From Datura wrightii (lineage: Eukaryota; Streptophyta; Magnoliopsida; Solanales; Solanaceae), in NCBI GenBank assembly GCA_035772735.1, contig JASDFA010000004.1, forward strand, positions 18,751,501 to 18,815,500: a DNA stretch of 64,000 bases, read 5' to 3'. Position numbers and translations under genes: made by a program. Below are positions 34,903 to 46,489 of this stretch, in pieces. Below the pieces are notes generated by a model. The model was not told the DNA's origin. It did no database searches and saw only the letters and a list, made by a program, of their open reading frames with translations. Positions within the stretch are counted from its first letter, which is position 1; each line of letters starts with the position of its first letter.

Positions 34903-37438
34903 ATTTTCCTCGGCCAGAGAGAGTGAAGCTTGAGGAAATCAATCGATTTTCGTCCGATAATGCTATTAAACGCCATCCAATCTCAAATTAACTTTAGGTA
35001 TTGAATTCTAACCCTGCTGGGAGCATTAGTACGGAGTTATTTTCTCGGAATATGCCCGGCAAACTAGAACTCGGTCGAACAAAAGTTTTCATAATTGCTC
35101 CAAACTAATTTCTATACGATCACAGGCTTCAAGTAAGTATTTCTCCCTTATGAATCATCATGAAATTATAAGTTTTCGGTCGTATTTTATGTTGTTGAAT
35201 TATAGTTGCTGTTAATATTAAAAGTTATCTTTTTATGCTGAATTTGGTATTGAAATTCATCTCTTTCTCCCAGTATAATGGTTATAGCTGGAAAGAGCTG
35301 ATGAATTCAAGTTGAAACTCGTTGGTTATTTGGGAAATGACAATTAAGGTATGTAAGGCTTAATCCTCAGCAAGTTATTCTCGTTGTACAGTGTTACAAC
35401 TTATGTTCTCGAATTGAAATAATGGTCTCATATGCTGCAGACAGTCGTTACCAATAGATTGTGAATAGACCTATTGTAATTAGTTATTGCTGGTATATAA
35501 AGACCAGATATGCTGTGATTAGCTGCAATTAGTAGATTATGATTATATAAGTTCTGGTTAGCAGCTACAAAATGTATATAGATTATACCGCAGCATCCCT
35601 CATCGAGAAGGAGCATATTAAGTGTGATGCGCGCTAGAAGTGTCATAGAAACTCTTCTATTCTCCTGTTCATTATATTAGTAGGATTGTATGTTTTCTTG
35701 GTAGGCCTAGACCTTAGAAGCTCGTGAATAGTTATCGAGCTTGAGCTAGTAAGTTAAACAGCATAGGCGCAGCTAGGCAGTTTAACTACTAGTTTGGTGC
35801 CTGTATTGTCAGGAAAGCACGCCTAGAGGCCATTCACGTATCCTTACGCCCAAGGGCCAGAAATTTAGATAGGAAGGCCATGTTTAGAGTCAGCAGACTT
35901 GGGTTGTCTAGTGAACTGAGTGACAGTCTGCCACCTAATTATCTATTACCAGTGATTGTCAGTCCTAATTGACTTAGCATTTATCATATAGGACACCCAG
36001 GAAGCCAACCCAGTCATCCAGGTCAAATAGACCTGTGGCTACCCTGAGGAAGGGGACCTTATCAGCAGTTAGAGGCTAGGCCAGCGCCCCAGCCAATTCT
36101 TATAGGATACTCAGGTACAGATTGTTGGGAGTGGCTAAGTCTATATAAACTTGTCTATAAGGTTATAAATCGCCCAGAAAAGTAATATAAGATTCGAATA
36201 GACCAAGATGAGGTCTAAGGGACTAGTACCACGTTAGTGCAGTACTACCCACAGGCTAAGAATGTCGGTAAGCTTTCTATGGAGGATTAGGGGTCGATCG
36301 CTCAAAAGCATGTTCGGCCAGTACCAGCCCTACAGATGTTCTAAGCAGAAGAACTAAGTAGTTAGTAATTCGCGATCTCGCAGTTGTTTATGAGTTATAG
36401 TTTTCCGAGAAGAACATCCAGAGTTATGTTAGACCACTCCAAATCTCACCCTATCCAGTCTAGACCATAAGAGATCATGATCACTACCAGGATCTTCTGA
36501 TCAGACACAGGTGCATGGTGTGTCTGCTAGCAGCCTTACAAACTATCCTAGGGGGCGAGTAGCAGTAGAGTTAGGCCCAGAAGGCCAGTTACACCTACTG
36601 AGTATCTAGACTGAGATTTCAATACAGCACCTTGGTTGGGGTTGCCGACCAACCCCAGGGTTACTAGTTGTGTCGATGCCCAGCGGTGAGATGACGTTGC
36701 TCCAAGGAGCAGTATGCCGTCTGCGAGGGACGAAGATAGGGTCCCAGGTTCTCATATAGTCTATTTCATGACCGGACTATTATATGTCATATCGACACCA
36801 CACACCCCGTCGAGCCTGGTGCCCGAGATGTAGATATCAAGAGTCCACTAAACTCAGACACAGCTACAATTCAGGGGTCGAGCGGGCTTAGCTGCAGACC
36901 CATGGGATAGGTAGGTTGGCTATAGCACAAGTAGAGTCATAGAAACCTGGTTAGGGGTAGATAGATTGAGGTGTACTTACCAAGACTTATGGGGGTCCTG
37001 GTAGGTTATTTCTGTGTTGCTTGTACCTTTCAGGCTTATGGGGGCCAGGTTAGGTTCTTGTTTGTATTCTTGTTTGCTAGCTATAGCTTATGAATATATG
37101 ATTATTCAATTGTAGTGCACATACGTGTAGTGCTTGGTTAGACGCAGATTACGAATTAGCCAGCTTACAGGTTAACCTTTCTGCCCTTTCTCTCTATTTA
37201 CTTTTAGTCTTTAACAACTTACTTGTCACCTTACATATTCAATACATATTGTACTGACGCGCAATTATGGGGCACTGCATTACTTGCCTACAGGTTTAGA
37301 CAGATAGAGCTCAGGGTCTTCAGTAGCAACTGTTCAGAATCCAGAGTTGGGCTAGCTCCTGTCATTCGGAGTTGCCGAGTTGTAGAGATTTCAGTATTTC
37401 AGTTGTATAGCATTTTGGGTAGGTCGGGGACCTGTCCC
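34903..37438 (+). repeat. C1 5' LTR, piece 2
   Basis: Resumes after element B and follows the C-family LTR at 61380-63450 in order, for example GGAAAGCACGCCTAGA (35812), GAAGATAGGGTCCCAGG (36733) and GGGGCACTGCATTACTTGCC (37269). No ORF with a recognisable domain. Interrupted at GTCCC (37434-37438) by element D. Confidence 0.88.
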
Positions 37439-38932
37439 TGATGACGCTCAAACCACACTTTCAACTGAAGTATGAAGCGGACGTTTTCAATAAAGAACCC
37501 AACTTAGAGGTTGGGGTCGATCCCACAGGGAATATGAAAAATCTAGATTACAGCCGGTAGATGAACTCGTATGGCTGTTACTTCACAGTAGGGGGAATTC
37601 TAATAAAAATCAATAATAAAAATAAACAGCAGTCAGATTATATTTGCAAATCAATAATTAAAGGATAACTAGGGTTTGTGTTCCCCATGGATTAATAACA
37701 ACTTTTGGTATACACTCGTGATCTTTACCACTACTTACTTACAGAACTGATAACTTATGTTCATCAAACGATCGACCAATCCCTATTGAATGACTATTCT
37801 CAATTTCTCGACCAAGTCTCATGAGTTTTGCAAACTAACAGTTACCACTAGTTTCAGATATAACTATCCTGCGACCACAACTCAAGTTAATACAATGATC
37901 ATCAAGATCAAGGCTCTGTTGTAATTCTCTTTTCCTAATCTCTACCTCTTCGACTATAGCAAGTAAATAATTTGGGCACTTCCTAACGTTGCGCACCGTA
38001 AGAATCATTAAAGATGAAGAGACTACAATATAAGTAATTAGTATTGGTTGTAGAATCACTTTGTGCAAACCTAGCTTGTTAATTCGCCATGGTTCCCACA
38101 ACCCTAGTTATGGAGGTTTTAGCCTCTCATAGTTGCAAGGTTGTGAATTGTGTTCATGATTGAAGACATGAAACAATACTTACAAAGATGAAACAATATG
38201 AGTTCAAGAAAAGGTTGATCACAAGATTGAACCAACTCAATTCTCTCTTTCAATGATGTAAAATTGCTTACTACAATGTTTTTCTACTAAAATTAAGTCT
38301 ATTCGTCGTCCCCTATTCGTCCTCTCTATAAAATAAAACATAAAACGTATTTATAAAGACAAAAAAATCCTTTTCCTAAACTAATAGGAATGCTTTCCAT
38401 ATCTGTCACCGAGCTCATCACGGGTCCTCCTACGACTCGTAGGGGATTCTCACGGACCGTGGCATCAACTCATGGCTTGAAGTGTTGACTTAATTTTTGG
38501 ATAAGAGTCAGGACAAGGTATGGTTCGTACCTACATCCTACGACTCGTACCTTGCACCCGTGGCTTGATCCTAATACTTTGAACTTTGTCTGAACTTCAC
38601 CACGACCAGTATGGTACGACTCATACCTTCATCTCATGGGTTGTATGATCCTTTCGTATTAAGAATCAACCTCCTAAGAAATTCTTCTGGATTTTATCAC
38701 GATTGGCTTACCACGACTCATACTATCATGGTACGATCCATGACAATTCTCGTGGGATCAGTCTTCCAGGTTAAACTTTCATCTTCTTATCATGGCCCTC
38801 AGAACAACTAGTAGGTCCATCCTACGGATCGTACTGTGGACTGCACTTTTTGCCCATTTTTGCACACTTTTAGCTTGCTTTTGCAATTTATTATTCCAAC
38901 ACCCATTTATCCCGAAATCAAAGGAAAAGTGT
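37439..38932 (-). repeat. 3' LTR of element D, left piece
   Basis: Starts TGATGACGCTC and matches the right LTR from 51246. It carries many ACGACTCGT-like motifs (38400-38640). It lacks about 57 bases present near 52000-52056 in the right LTR and has about 55 bases near 38810-38865 that the right one lacks. LINE H interrupts it after GGAAAAGTGT (38923-38932). Confidence 0.9.
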
Positions 38933-38942
38933 CCCCCCACCA

Positions 38943-41096
38943 ATGGGGAATCGTTACCCAAGCCAAAACGTGCCCCCCCACAGAGTTTCAACCTCAGCAG
39001 AATGGAAAAATAATAGAATAACTGCCGGCGAGGCAGCAGGTAATCGCGCGACAAATCCAGCAGGCTCCGGCGACTTTCAAGAGCTCACAACCTTTGGGGA
39101 TTGTGGTTACGACCAAAACAACAACACCCAACAAATCTTGACTCAAGGAAGTGGACAAACAGTCGCCGGCGACCAGTTAAAAATGGGAGAGGCAGTGGGT
39201 ATGTGCGCAGATCCGGCGACTGCTTCAAATCTTGAAACCAGTCATCTGGTGCGGTCGAAAGGGAGAAATCCGATCACCAACAAGGCTCCTAAAAATCAAG
39301 AGTCACAATTAAATTCAATTCGTGGTAAAGATGATAACACCCAGCTCCAGAACTTCTCAGACAATACAAGTCCAACCAATTCGAATCTGCAAATTAACAA
39401 TGGGAAACCCACGATTTTTCACTGTTCGAAGGGACAACAAGCGCCGGCAGTGGGAACGATTCAAGCGACTGGGAATTATGATACCCATGTTCAAACTACT
39501 CATCTTCAATCTACTGCTTATACTAAACATCAAAGCAAATCTGTAAATTCCCCAACCCAAAATCCCATTACATATAGTGGTCAAAATGATGCTACAATTG
39601 GCGAAAAAGCCACTGCCAACCAGGTTCGAACAGTGAAGACTCCAGTTCAGGCTCAAGAACAGGTAGTAGCAGGTACGTTTTCTAACTCTATTAATTCATT
39701 AGCTGTGGAAAATTCTATTTTAGGCAGGGATGGAGCCCAGTTGCAATCTAAAGTGATTGAACAAAATGTTGTGGCTCTAAATGGTTGTGTCAAGAATCCT
39801 ACCAAATTTCAAAATGCAGGTGATTGTGTGAATAACATGGCTGTAAACACTAGTGTATTAGCTAATGACCCGATAAAATCCAATACAGTTACTAGGAGTC
39901 AAAAAAGGGATCATAACAATAAACCAATTGCTTCAAAACCTCCACAACCTAAAATTTCATCCAACTTTGATAATTACCAACCCCCTCAACCAAAAGAGAA
40001 ACAAGCCCAACCTAATGAAAATAATACTAAAAGCCTTAACCAGATTTCTCACAACAATAATAAAACCAACACTGTCCAAGAACCCGCCCCTCCAACAATC
40101 GTACAATCCTTAGCTACCATCCTTAGAACTAATCAAGCTAAGACTTATGTTCCTATTAAGTTCTCACCCCCACAAATTACCACCAAACAAGGTTTTCCTG
40201 CTGTAATATTTACAAAAGAAGACTTTATGGTCAAGTTAGCAAATAGGTGTAAATTCACCTTAATAGGAAAATTCACTAGTCCTATGCCAAAGATGGAACT
40301 CATTAGAAAAAGTTTCATTCTTCAAACTCAGTTAACTGGAGGAGTCAAAATAGCTCATTTCAACTCAAGGCATATCTATATAGATTTAGACAATGAGAAT
40401 GATCATATCACTGTCTGGAACAAACAAAAAATGTATATAGAAGGCAAACAAATGAGACTGCAAATGTGGACTCCTACATTTAGACCAGAGGAAGAGACTT
40501 CTATTGTCCCTATCTGGGTTACTCTTCCTGAACTTCCTTGGCATTGTTACTACCTAGAATTCCTTACTGCCTTACTATCTCCTGTGGGTAAAGCTATGTA
40601 CCTAGACACTGCCTCTGTTCAAAAGACTAGAGGAAGTGTAGCTAAAGTGAGAATGCAAATCGACCTAACCAAGGATAGACCCCACCATATATGGCTGGGA
40701 TTTGATGAAAATGATATCACTAAAGGGATATGGCAGGCTATTGAATATGAGGATGTGCCAGATTACTGTTCTTTTTGTAAACACCAGGGCCACCTAATTC
40801 AGGACTGTTCTATGAAACAAAAAGAGGATGAGCAGAAAAAGAGAAAGGAAGTAGAAGCTGAAACTAGCAAACACAACAAGCAAACAAACTTGGATAAAAA
40901 AGAATCCAAGTCACCCGACGCCAACAACAAAGAGGAACACCCAAAGTCCAATGTCAGAACAACAGGTAACAAACTGATTGAACATATAGTGCAGGAAAGT
41001 AAGAGCAGAAATCTGGAGGAACAGTGGCAAACACAAAAGAGGAAAAACTTTAAAGGAAACACTCACAGCCACAAACTCCAAGACAATTGCAAATAG
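38943..41096 (+). CDS. LINE H ORF1: DUF4283 / zinc-knuckle RNA-binding protein (717 aa)
   Basis: ORF1 proteins of plant L1 elements bind the element RNA to form the RNP. Residues 1-400 are low-complexity, rich in Asn, Gln and Ser, with no domain I recognise. A DUF4283 domain follows (about 420-590; FTKEDFMVKLANRCKF, IWVTLPELPWHCY), then a complete CCHC knuckle CSFCKHQGHLIQDC (609-622) and a Lys/Glu-rich tail. The first ATG is only 10 bases from the element edge, so the true start may be a later Met. A TAG at 41094-41096 ends it, but the same frame stays open beyond, so this may be one long ORF1 split by a single nonsense change. Confidence 0.85.
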   Translation: MGNRYPSQNVPPHRVSTSAEWKNNRITAGEAAGNRATNPAGSGDFQELTTFGDCGYDQNNNTQQILTQGSGQTVAGDQLKMGEAVGMCADPATASNLETSHLVRSKGRNPITNKAPKNQESQLNSIRGKDDNTQLQNFSDNTSPTNSNLQINNGKPTIFHCSKGQQAPAVGTIQATGNYDTHVQTTHLQSTAYTKHQSKSVNSPTQNPITYSGQNDATIGEKATANQVRTVKTPVQAQEQVVAGTFSNSINSLAVENSILGRDGAQLQSKVIEQNVVALNGCVKNPTKFQNAGDCVNNMAVNTSVLANDPIKSNTVTRSQKRDHNNKPIASKPPQPKISSNFDNYQPPQPKEKQAQPNENNTKSLNQISHNNNKTNTVQEPAPPTIVQSLATILRTNQAKTYVPIKFSPPQITTKQGFPAVIFTKEDFMVKLANRCKFTLIGKFTSPMPKMELIRKSFILQTQLTGGVKIAHFNSRHIYIDLDNENDHITVWNKQKMYIEGKQMRLQMWTPTFRPEEETSIVPIWVTLPELPWHCYYLEFLTALLSPVGKAMYLDTASVQKTRGSVAKVRMQIDLTKDRPHHIWLGFDENDITKGIWQAIEYEDVPDYCSFCKHQGHLIQDCSMKQKEDEQKKRKEVEAETSKHNKQTNLDKKESKSPDANNKEEHPKSNVRTTGNKLIEHIVQESKSRNLEEQWQTQKRKNFKGNTHSHKLQDNCK

Positions 41097-42332
41097 GTAT
41101 ACAGACCCATCCAAGCAATCAATCCAGGTATGACTCATGAATCTCTCACAGGTTGTAATGTTGAGCTGGAAATCCAAGCCCAACACCCCACTCCCCAGGA
41201 TACTCAGATTACTGCTGCTACTACTGGAGTGCCAAAAGGAAATGTTCCACAAGACTCAGGTATTGACTCAATGCTCCCAAAACCCAAAAATCCCAGTAGT
41301 CTTAAAGCAGGCATCAGCACAGAACAAGGAAGTGGAATGAAGACCACAGGTATTGACTCAATGCTCCCCTCCCCCATGGCTCCCCCCAAAGATAATGATG
41401 TTATTGTTATGCATGATTTTGTAGTTGATGGAGGTATGGAAGGTTTGGAGGAGGAACCCACTAACATGCAGGAAGGGGTATCCAAAGGGGGGTGTTTGTC
41501 TCATGTTTTGCATGAGAACCAATACACAGACCTTAGGAACGACTCTAGAGCTCCTGCTACCTCTGTTATTGCTCGCGGTATGGATTCAGATCAGAATATG
41601 GGGCTGCAGCAGACTAATCTCCAAAAGAATATGACTGAAAAAGGAAATTTAGAGGAGAGTTCTAACCAGGAACAATCCTCTAAGTCAAATTCAAAAAACA
41701 AGGCAAGTAAAAAGAGAAGGGATGCTATTAAAAAGAAGTTGGAAATTCTGAAAGGAACTTACGAAGGAAGTCCTCTTATGATTGAACAGAGCAGTAATGC
41801 CCCTTATTCTCGATGTCATGAAAATCAACACAACTCATCAGAATCCCAAAAATCCAAAAATCAGTCCGAAAAATCCAAATGTCTACAGCAGGAAGGAAGA
41901 AATAAGGAGGAAGTTGGTGCAAACCTTAGTTTAACCAACGAACAAGATGGCACAAATGTCTCCCCACTTCAAGCCTACGTAAGCCCTCCTAGGGAATGCG
42001 TCCTCAACTCCATTCCACCAATGCTTGAGGACTCAGATGACGAATATAGGGTCATACATTCTGAAGATGAGTTTGACCAGGATTCCCAATCCATTGGGGT
42101 TCATGACCCTGAGAATGAGGAGGAAGAAGAAATCAGCCAACTGTTGACTAGAACAGTCGGTCCCAGTACTGACTCGGAACAACCAAATGGAATCCAGCAG
42201 GAGTCGGTCAAACAAGGTTTATCCCTAAGGAAGAACCAGGATAAACCTCATTACTCTAAAGGTGTTGCCGCTAGCACATCTATCAAAACAAACAGGCCCA
42301 TCACCAGATCCCAAAGTCAAAGTTCCCAATGA
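41097..42332 (+). CDS. LINE H ORF1 extension, acidic and disordered (400 aa from ATG 41130)
   Basis: In frame with ORF1 after one TAG; the first ATG is at 41130. No known domain seen. It has a repeated motif GIDSMLP (twice, near residues 44 and 76), a Lys-rich stretch (KNKASKKRRDAIKKKLEI) and an acidic stretch (EDSDDEY, ENEEEEE). It ends TGA 42330-42332, overlapping the ORF2 start as ATGA. Either it is the C-terminal half of an ORF1 of about 1129 codons or a separate middle ORF. Its long open frame in Ser/Asn-rich code suggests it was under selection until recently. Confidence 0.65.
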   Translation, partial: VYRPIQAINPGMTHESLTGCNVELEIQAQHPTPQDTQITAATTGVPKGNVPQDSGIDSMLPKPKNPSSLKAGISTEQGSGMKTTGIDSMLPSPMAPPKDNDVIVMHDFVVDGGMEGLEEEPTNMQEGVSKGGCLSHVLHENQYTDLRNDSRAPATSVIARGMDSDQNMGLQQTNLQKNMTEKGNLEESSNQEQSSKSNSKNKASKKRRDAIKKKLEILKGTYEGSPLMIEQSSNAPYSRCHENQHNSSESQKSKNQSEKSKCLQQEGRNKEEVGANLSLTNEQDGTNVSPLQAYVSPPRECVLNSIPPMLEDSDDEYRVIHSEDEFDQDSQSIGVHDPENEEEEEISQLLTRTVGPSTDSEQPNGIQQESVKQGLSLRKNQDKPHYSKGVAASTSIKTNRPITRSQSQSSQ

Positions 42333-45300
42333 TTAGTACAATCACTTGGAATGCTAGAGGTATCCATACCAAAGGAGCTATGGAGAGAATTAAAAATCTC
42401 TCCAAGCTGCACAAGTTATCCATGATCACAATTTTGGAACCGTTTACGGATAACTCTCATATCAACACTTGTAGAATGTACCTAAACATGAAGGAGGCAG
42501 CCTGTAACCCTAATGGAAAAATTTGGATCTTTTGGACTCAAGATGTTACTTGCACAGTCTTAGAATCCGATGACCAGCAGGTTACTTGTGAAATCAAGCA
42601 TGAGGAACATCCTACCACTTTCTTGACTACCTTTATTTATGCCAAGTGTATAAACCACCTCAGAAGACCTCTTTGGGACAAACTGATGAGTTATGCGGAC
42701 ACTAAGTTGCCTTGGTGCACGGTGGGTGATTTTAATGTCATCACTGATCCTGAAGAGAAAATGGGAGGTTTACCATACAACATGAATAAAAGTTTTGACT
42801 TCATTAGTGTCATTGAAGCCTGTGGCCTTACGGACCTGGGGTTTCATGGACCTAATTTTACTTGGTGCAACCAAAGAGAAGCGGAAGCTAGAATCTGGAA
42901 GAGGCTGGATAGAGTTATGGTAAATGATAAATGGTTAGAGTCCATGCCTCACACCGCGGTTACACACCTTCCTTCGGTGGGTTCTGATCACTGCCCTTTG
43001 CTGATGGAGCTTACCGTAAGACAGGAGAACATCACCAAGTATTTCAAATTTTTGAACTGTTGGGTGGATAGTCAATCATTCCTACCTACTGTCGAAAACT
43101 GTTGGAGTGGAGAAATAAAGGGTAGCCCAATGTGGGTCTTTCACATGAAAATGAAGAGACTCGCCTCCACTCTTAGCAGTTGGTCAAAATCCGAATTTGG
43201 TGACATTTATGCTACTGTGAAGGATTTTGAAGAGAAAGTCAGGATGGCAGAGGAAAAGATATTGACGGAAAACACCGAGGAGAATAGAGCTAATTTACAT
43301 GGACTGAACGCAGAGTACATAAAGTACATGAAATTAGAAGAATCTATTCTCAAACAAAAATCACAACTGCATTGGTTCAAAGAGGGTGATGCGAACACGA
43401 GTTACTTCCATGCTCTGATGAGGGGTAGACGGAGGCGGTTATTCATCCATAAGATCCAAGATGACAGTGGAGTTGAATTTCAAGGTGACCAAGCTATAGC
43501 CAAAGCAGCATGTAATTATTTCCAGAACATATTCACAGGCAATGACAGGGCTATTAATGAGGAAGTCCTTGATTGTATTCCTAGGATGATTACCGAAGAA
43601 CAAAACAACAGTCTACAAGCTATGCCTACCATAGATGAGTTGAGACAGGTGGTTTTCTCCATGAGTCCTCACTCGGCTGCCGGACCAGATGGAATGAATG
43701 GAAGATTCTTCCAAGCTTGTTGGGACATCATTAAAGTGGACCTCCTGGCAGTTGTACAGGCATTCTTTTGTGGACAAACTATGCCCAAGTACTTTTCCCA
43801 CGCTTGTTTGATTCTGCTCCCAAAAGTAGACCATCCTAATAAGTTGTCGGAATTCAGACCTATTAGCCTGAGCAACTTCACCAATAAGATTATCTCCAAA
43901 CTCATTTGCCTAAGGTTAGCTCCCATTCTACCAAATCTCATTTTGGATAACCAGTCTGGGTTCGTAAAAGGCAGAAGCATCTCGGAGAACATTATGCTTG
44001 CTCAGGAGATTATTCACAACATCAAAAGGCCTAAAGAGGGGGACAATGTAGTCATCAAATTGGATATGACCAAGGCTTATGATAGGGTCTCCTGGTCATA
44101 TATCTGTTTGGTGATGCGAAGGATGGGCTTCGGTGAGAGCATCATTGACATGGTTTGGAGAATCATGGCTAACAATTGGTACTCTGTCATAGTCAATGGT
44201 GTGAGACATGGATTCTTTCACTCCACTAGGGGCTTGAAACAAGGTGACCCTCTATCCCCGGCCCTTTTCATCATTGGAGCGGAGGTATTTTCTCGGATGA
44301 TGAATCATCTTCTCCAACATCATTTATACCAGGGGTTTCACATGGAGAAAAAGGGACCACAGATAAACCATCTCAGCTTTGCCGATGATGTTATCATCTT
44401 CTCCTCAGTGACTATTTCTACCTTGCAGCTGATTATGAATGTTCTTTCTACCTATGAAAGTGTCTCCGATCAGCTCATCAACAAGGAAAAGAGTCACTTC
44501 ATGGTCCCTGCCCACACACCTCAGAATATTATTACCAGAATCAAGACCATCACAGGTTTCACTCAAAAAGACAGCCCCATCACATACCTTGGTTGCCCAC
44601 TATACGTAGGACGGCAAAGAATCATTTATTTTTCAGGCATGGTGGCTAAAGCTGTGGCTAGAATCAGAGGGTGGCAAGCTAGGATGCTTAGTTTCGGAGG
44701 AAGGGCGACGCTTGTGAAATTTGTCTTGCAATCCCTGCCTATTCACATTCTGTCGGCTATCTCACCTCCGAAAACCACCCTCAGACAGATCAAATCACTC
44801 ACTGCAAACTTCTTCTGGGGATGGGAAGCTGAAAGGACGAAATACCATTGGGCCTCTTGGGAAAATCTTTGCTACCCTTACGAGGAAGGGGGCATAGGCT
44901 TCAGGCAGCTGCCAGATGTTTGTCTTGCTTTGCAGTATAAACAGTGGTGGAGCTTTAGAACCAAGAACTCTCTATGGGCAAAATTCCTCAAAGCTAAGTA
45001 CTGCCAAAGGGCTAATCCAGTGAGTAAAAAGTGGGATACTGGCCAAACTTTAATCTGGAAGCATATGATGGGAAATAAGCTTGAGGCAGAAAAACATATT
45101 CAATGGGTCCTCCGTTCGGGATCATGTTATTTCTGGTGGGATGACTGGTTGGGAATTGGACCTCTTGCCTACCATAAAAACCCGATACCGAGACTCAACA
45201 ACATGACGGTCTCCCAGTTCATGGACAATGGAAGATGGAATGAGGAAATGGTGACTCGTCATGCCCCGCCTCACTTAGTTCACCAAATTCTCAACACACA

Positions 45301-46489
45301 AGTTCAGTTTCAACAGGGTGTTTCCGACCAACCTGTCTGGAAACTAAATACCCATGGCAACTTTACTTGTACCTCGGCTTGGGACTTAGTCAGAAGGAAG
45401 AGGAACAGAACGCTGACTAATACTCTCACTTGGCAAAAAAGTATACCTTTTAAGGTGTCTTTTCTTCTCTGGAGAGCTTTAAGAGCAAAATTACCTACGA
45501 ACGAGAAAATTGTTACCTTCGGGGGTGTACCAGCGGAATGTTCTTGTTGCTACAGACCTGGACTGGACAACATAGATCACATTTTCGTAACAGGCCACTT
45601 TGCTAAATATATCTGGAAGTATTTTTCTGACCCGCTGGGAATTAATCAGGGAGCTACGTCTTTGAGAAGCCTGCTTATGACCTGGTTGACGTCCAAACAT
45701 AACAGTGAGGTTCACAAACTCATTCTTCAGGCTACGCCCATATTTGTCTGCTGGAACCTTTGGAAGAACAGATGCGCTAGCAAATATGGCAGCAAGAAGT
45801 CAAATTCAAGTAGGGTCAAATATTCTATCTGCAGGGATATTTGGAGCATGCTAGTCACCACCTTTCCTTATATCACGTGGCCGTCTAAATGGTCAGATTT
45901 GAGTAATTTGGTGGAGAAATGTCAGCATGAAGTTAAGGTGATTAGAGTTCAATGGATCAAACCGATTCACCCTCTAGTCAAACTTAATACAGACGGCAGC
46001 GCTCTCGATAACCCGGGTAGAATAGGAGCAGGTGGTATTCTTAGGGACCACAAAGGGAATTTGATATTTGCTTTTGCTTCCCCTTTAGGTACAGGTACTA
46101 ACAACCAGGCGGAAATCCAAGCAGCGGTTTATGGGCTTCGTTGGTGCATTTTACATGGTTATACTAAAGTCATATTGGAGGTAGATTCATACCTGCTCAT
46201 ACAATGGCTCACCAACTCCGTTGAACCTCAGTGGAATATCCAAAAATACATAGAGGAACTGCAGAACCTCACATCCGGGTTGGAGTACTTTCAAAGCAAG
46301 CATACATATAGAGAAGGAAACTTCACGGCAGATGCTCTTTCGAAGTATAGTCACGACCTGGACACTCCCCACCATTTTCACAGCATGCAGGACTTGCCGC
46401 GAGAAGCGAGAGGCCACTACAAACTAGACAAAATTGGCATGGAAAACTTCAGAAGAAGAAAATTGAAGAGAATCAAGAAACCACCATGA
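42329..46489 (+). CDS. LINE H ORF2: APE endonuclease, reverse transcriptase, zf-RVT and RNase H (1386 aa)
   Basis: The enzyme for target-primed reverse transcription. Endonuclease, residues 1-230: TWNARG at 6-11, Glu 37, GDFN 133-136, LDRV 193-196, SDH 219-221. RT about 430-730: KLDMTKAYDRVSW 577-589, GLKQGDP 635-641, catalytic FADD 684-687. zf-RVT region about 1004-1095 (SFLLWRAL; Cys 1071, 1073 and 1074). RNase H 1217-1345 with Asp 1222, Glu 1262, Asp 1286 and Asp 1335, the full catalytic set. Such a C-terminal RNase H is known from one lineage of plant L1 elements. The ATG overlaps the preceding stop (ATGA), which suggests termination-reinitiation. Every key residue I checked is present, so it could encode active enzyme. 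Confidence 0.96.
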   Translation: MISTITWNARGIHTKGAMERIKNLSKLHKLSMITILEPFTDNSHINTCRMYLNMKEAACNPNGKIWIFWTQDVTCTVLESDDQQVTCEIKHEEHPTTFLTTFIYAKCINHLRRPLWDKLMSYADTKLPWCTVGDFNVITDPEEKMGGLPYNMNKSFDFISVIEACGLTDLGFHGPNFTWCNQREAEARIWKRLDRVMVNDKWLESMPHTAVTHLPSVGSDHCPLLMELTVRQENITKYFKFLNCWVDSQSFLPTVENCWSGEIKGSPMWVFHMKMKRLASTLSSWSKSEFGDIYATVKDFEEKVRMAEEKILTENTEENRANLHGLNAEYIKYMKLEESILKQKSQLHWFKEGDANTSYFHALMRGRRRRLFIHKIQDDSGVEFQGDQAIAKAACNYFQNIFTGNDRAINEEVLDCIPRMITEEQNNSLQAMPTIDELRQVVFSMSPHSAAGPDGMNGRFFQACWDIIKVDLLAVVQAFFCGQTMPKYFSHACLILLPKVDHPNKLSEFRPISLSNFTNKIISKLICLRLAPILPNLILDNQSGFVKGRSISENIMLAQEIIHNIKRPKEGDNVVIKLDMTKAYDRVSWSYICLVMRRMGFGESIIDMVWRIMANNWYSVIVNGVRHGFFHSTRGLKQGDPLSPALFIIGAEVFSRMMNHLLQHHLYQGFHMEKKGPQINHLSFADDVIIFSSVTISTLQLIMNVLSTYESVSDQLINKEKSHFMVPAHTPQNIITRIKTITGFTQKDSPITYLGCPLYVGRQRIIYFSGMVAKAVARIRGWQARMLSFGGRATLVKFVLQSLPIHILSAISPPKTTLRQIKSLTANFFWGWEAERTKYHWASWENLCYPYEEGGIGFRQLPDVCLALQYKQWWSFRTKNSLWAKFLKAKYCQRANPVSKKWDTGQTLIWKHMMGNKLEAEKHIQWVLRSGSCYFWWDDWLGIGPLAYHKNPIPRLNNMTVSQFMDNGRWNEEMVTRHAPPHLVHQILNTQVQFQQGVSDQPVWKLNTHGNFTCTSAWDLVRRKRNRTLTNTLTWQKSIPFKVSFLLWRALRAKLPTNEKIVTFGGVPAECSCCYRPGLDNIDHIFVTGHFAKYIWKYFSDPLGINQGATSLRSLLMTWLTSKHNSEVHKLILQATPIFVCWNLWKNRCASKYGSKKSNSSRVKYSICRDIWSMLVTTFPYITWPSKWSDLSNLVEKCQHEVKVIRVQWIKPIHPLVKLNTDGSALDNPGRIGAGGILRDHKGNLIFAFASPLGTGTNNQAEIQAAVYGLRWCILHGYTKVILEVDSYLLIQWLTNSVEPQWNIQKYIEELQNLTSGLEYFQSKHTYREGNFTADALSKYSHDLDTPHHFHSMQDLPREARGHYKLDKIGMENFRRRKLKRIKKPP

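Noticed and set aside
39357..39656. Antisense ORFs opposite LINE H ORF1 and ORF2 (also 43669-43992, 40911-41252)
   Set aside because: Shadows of real coding frames; no domains or start context.
41094..41096. Viral-type stop readthrough at the LINE ORF1 amber codon
   Set aside because: The following bases (GTATAC) do not match the known CARYYA context. A simple nonsense change or a separate ORF is as likely; kept only as a question in the findings.
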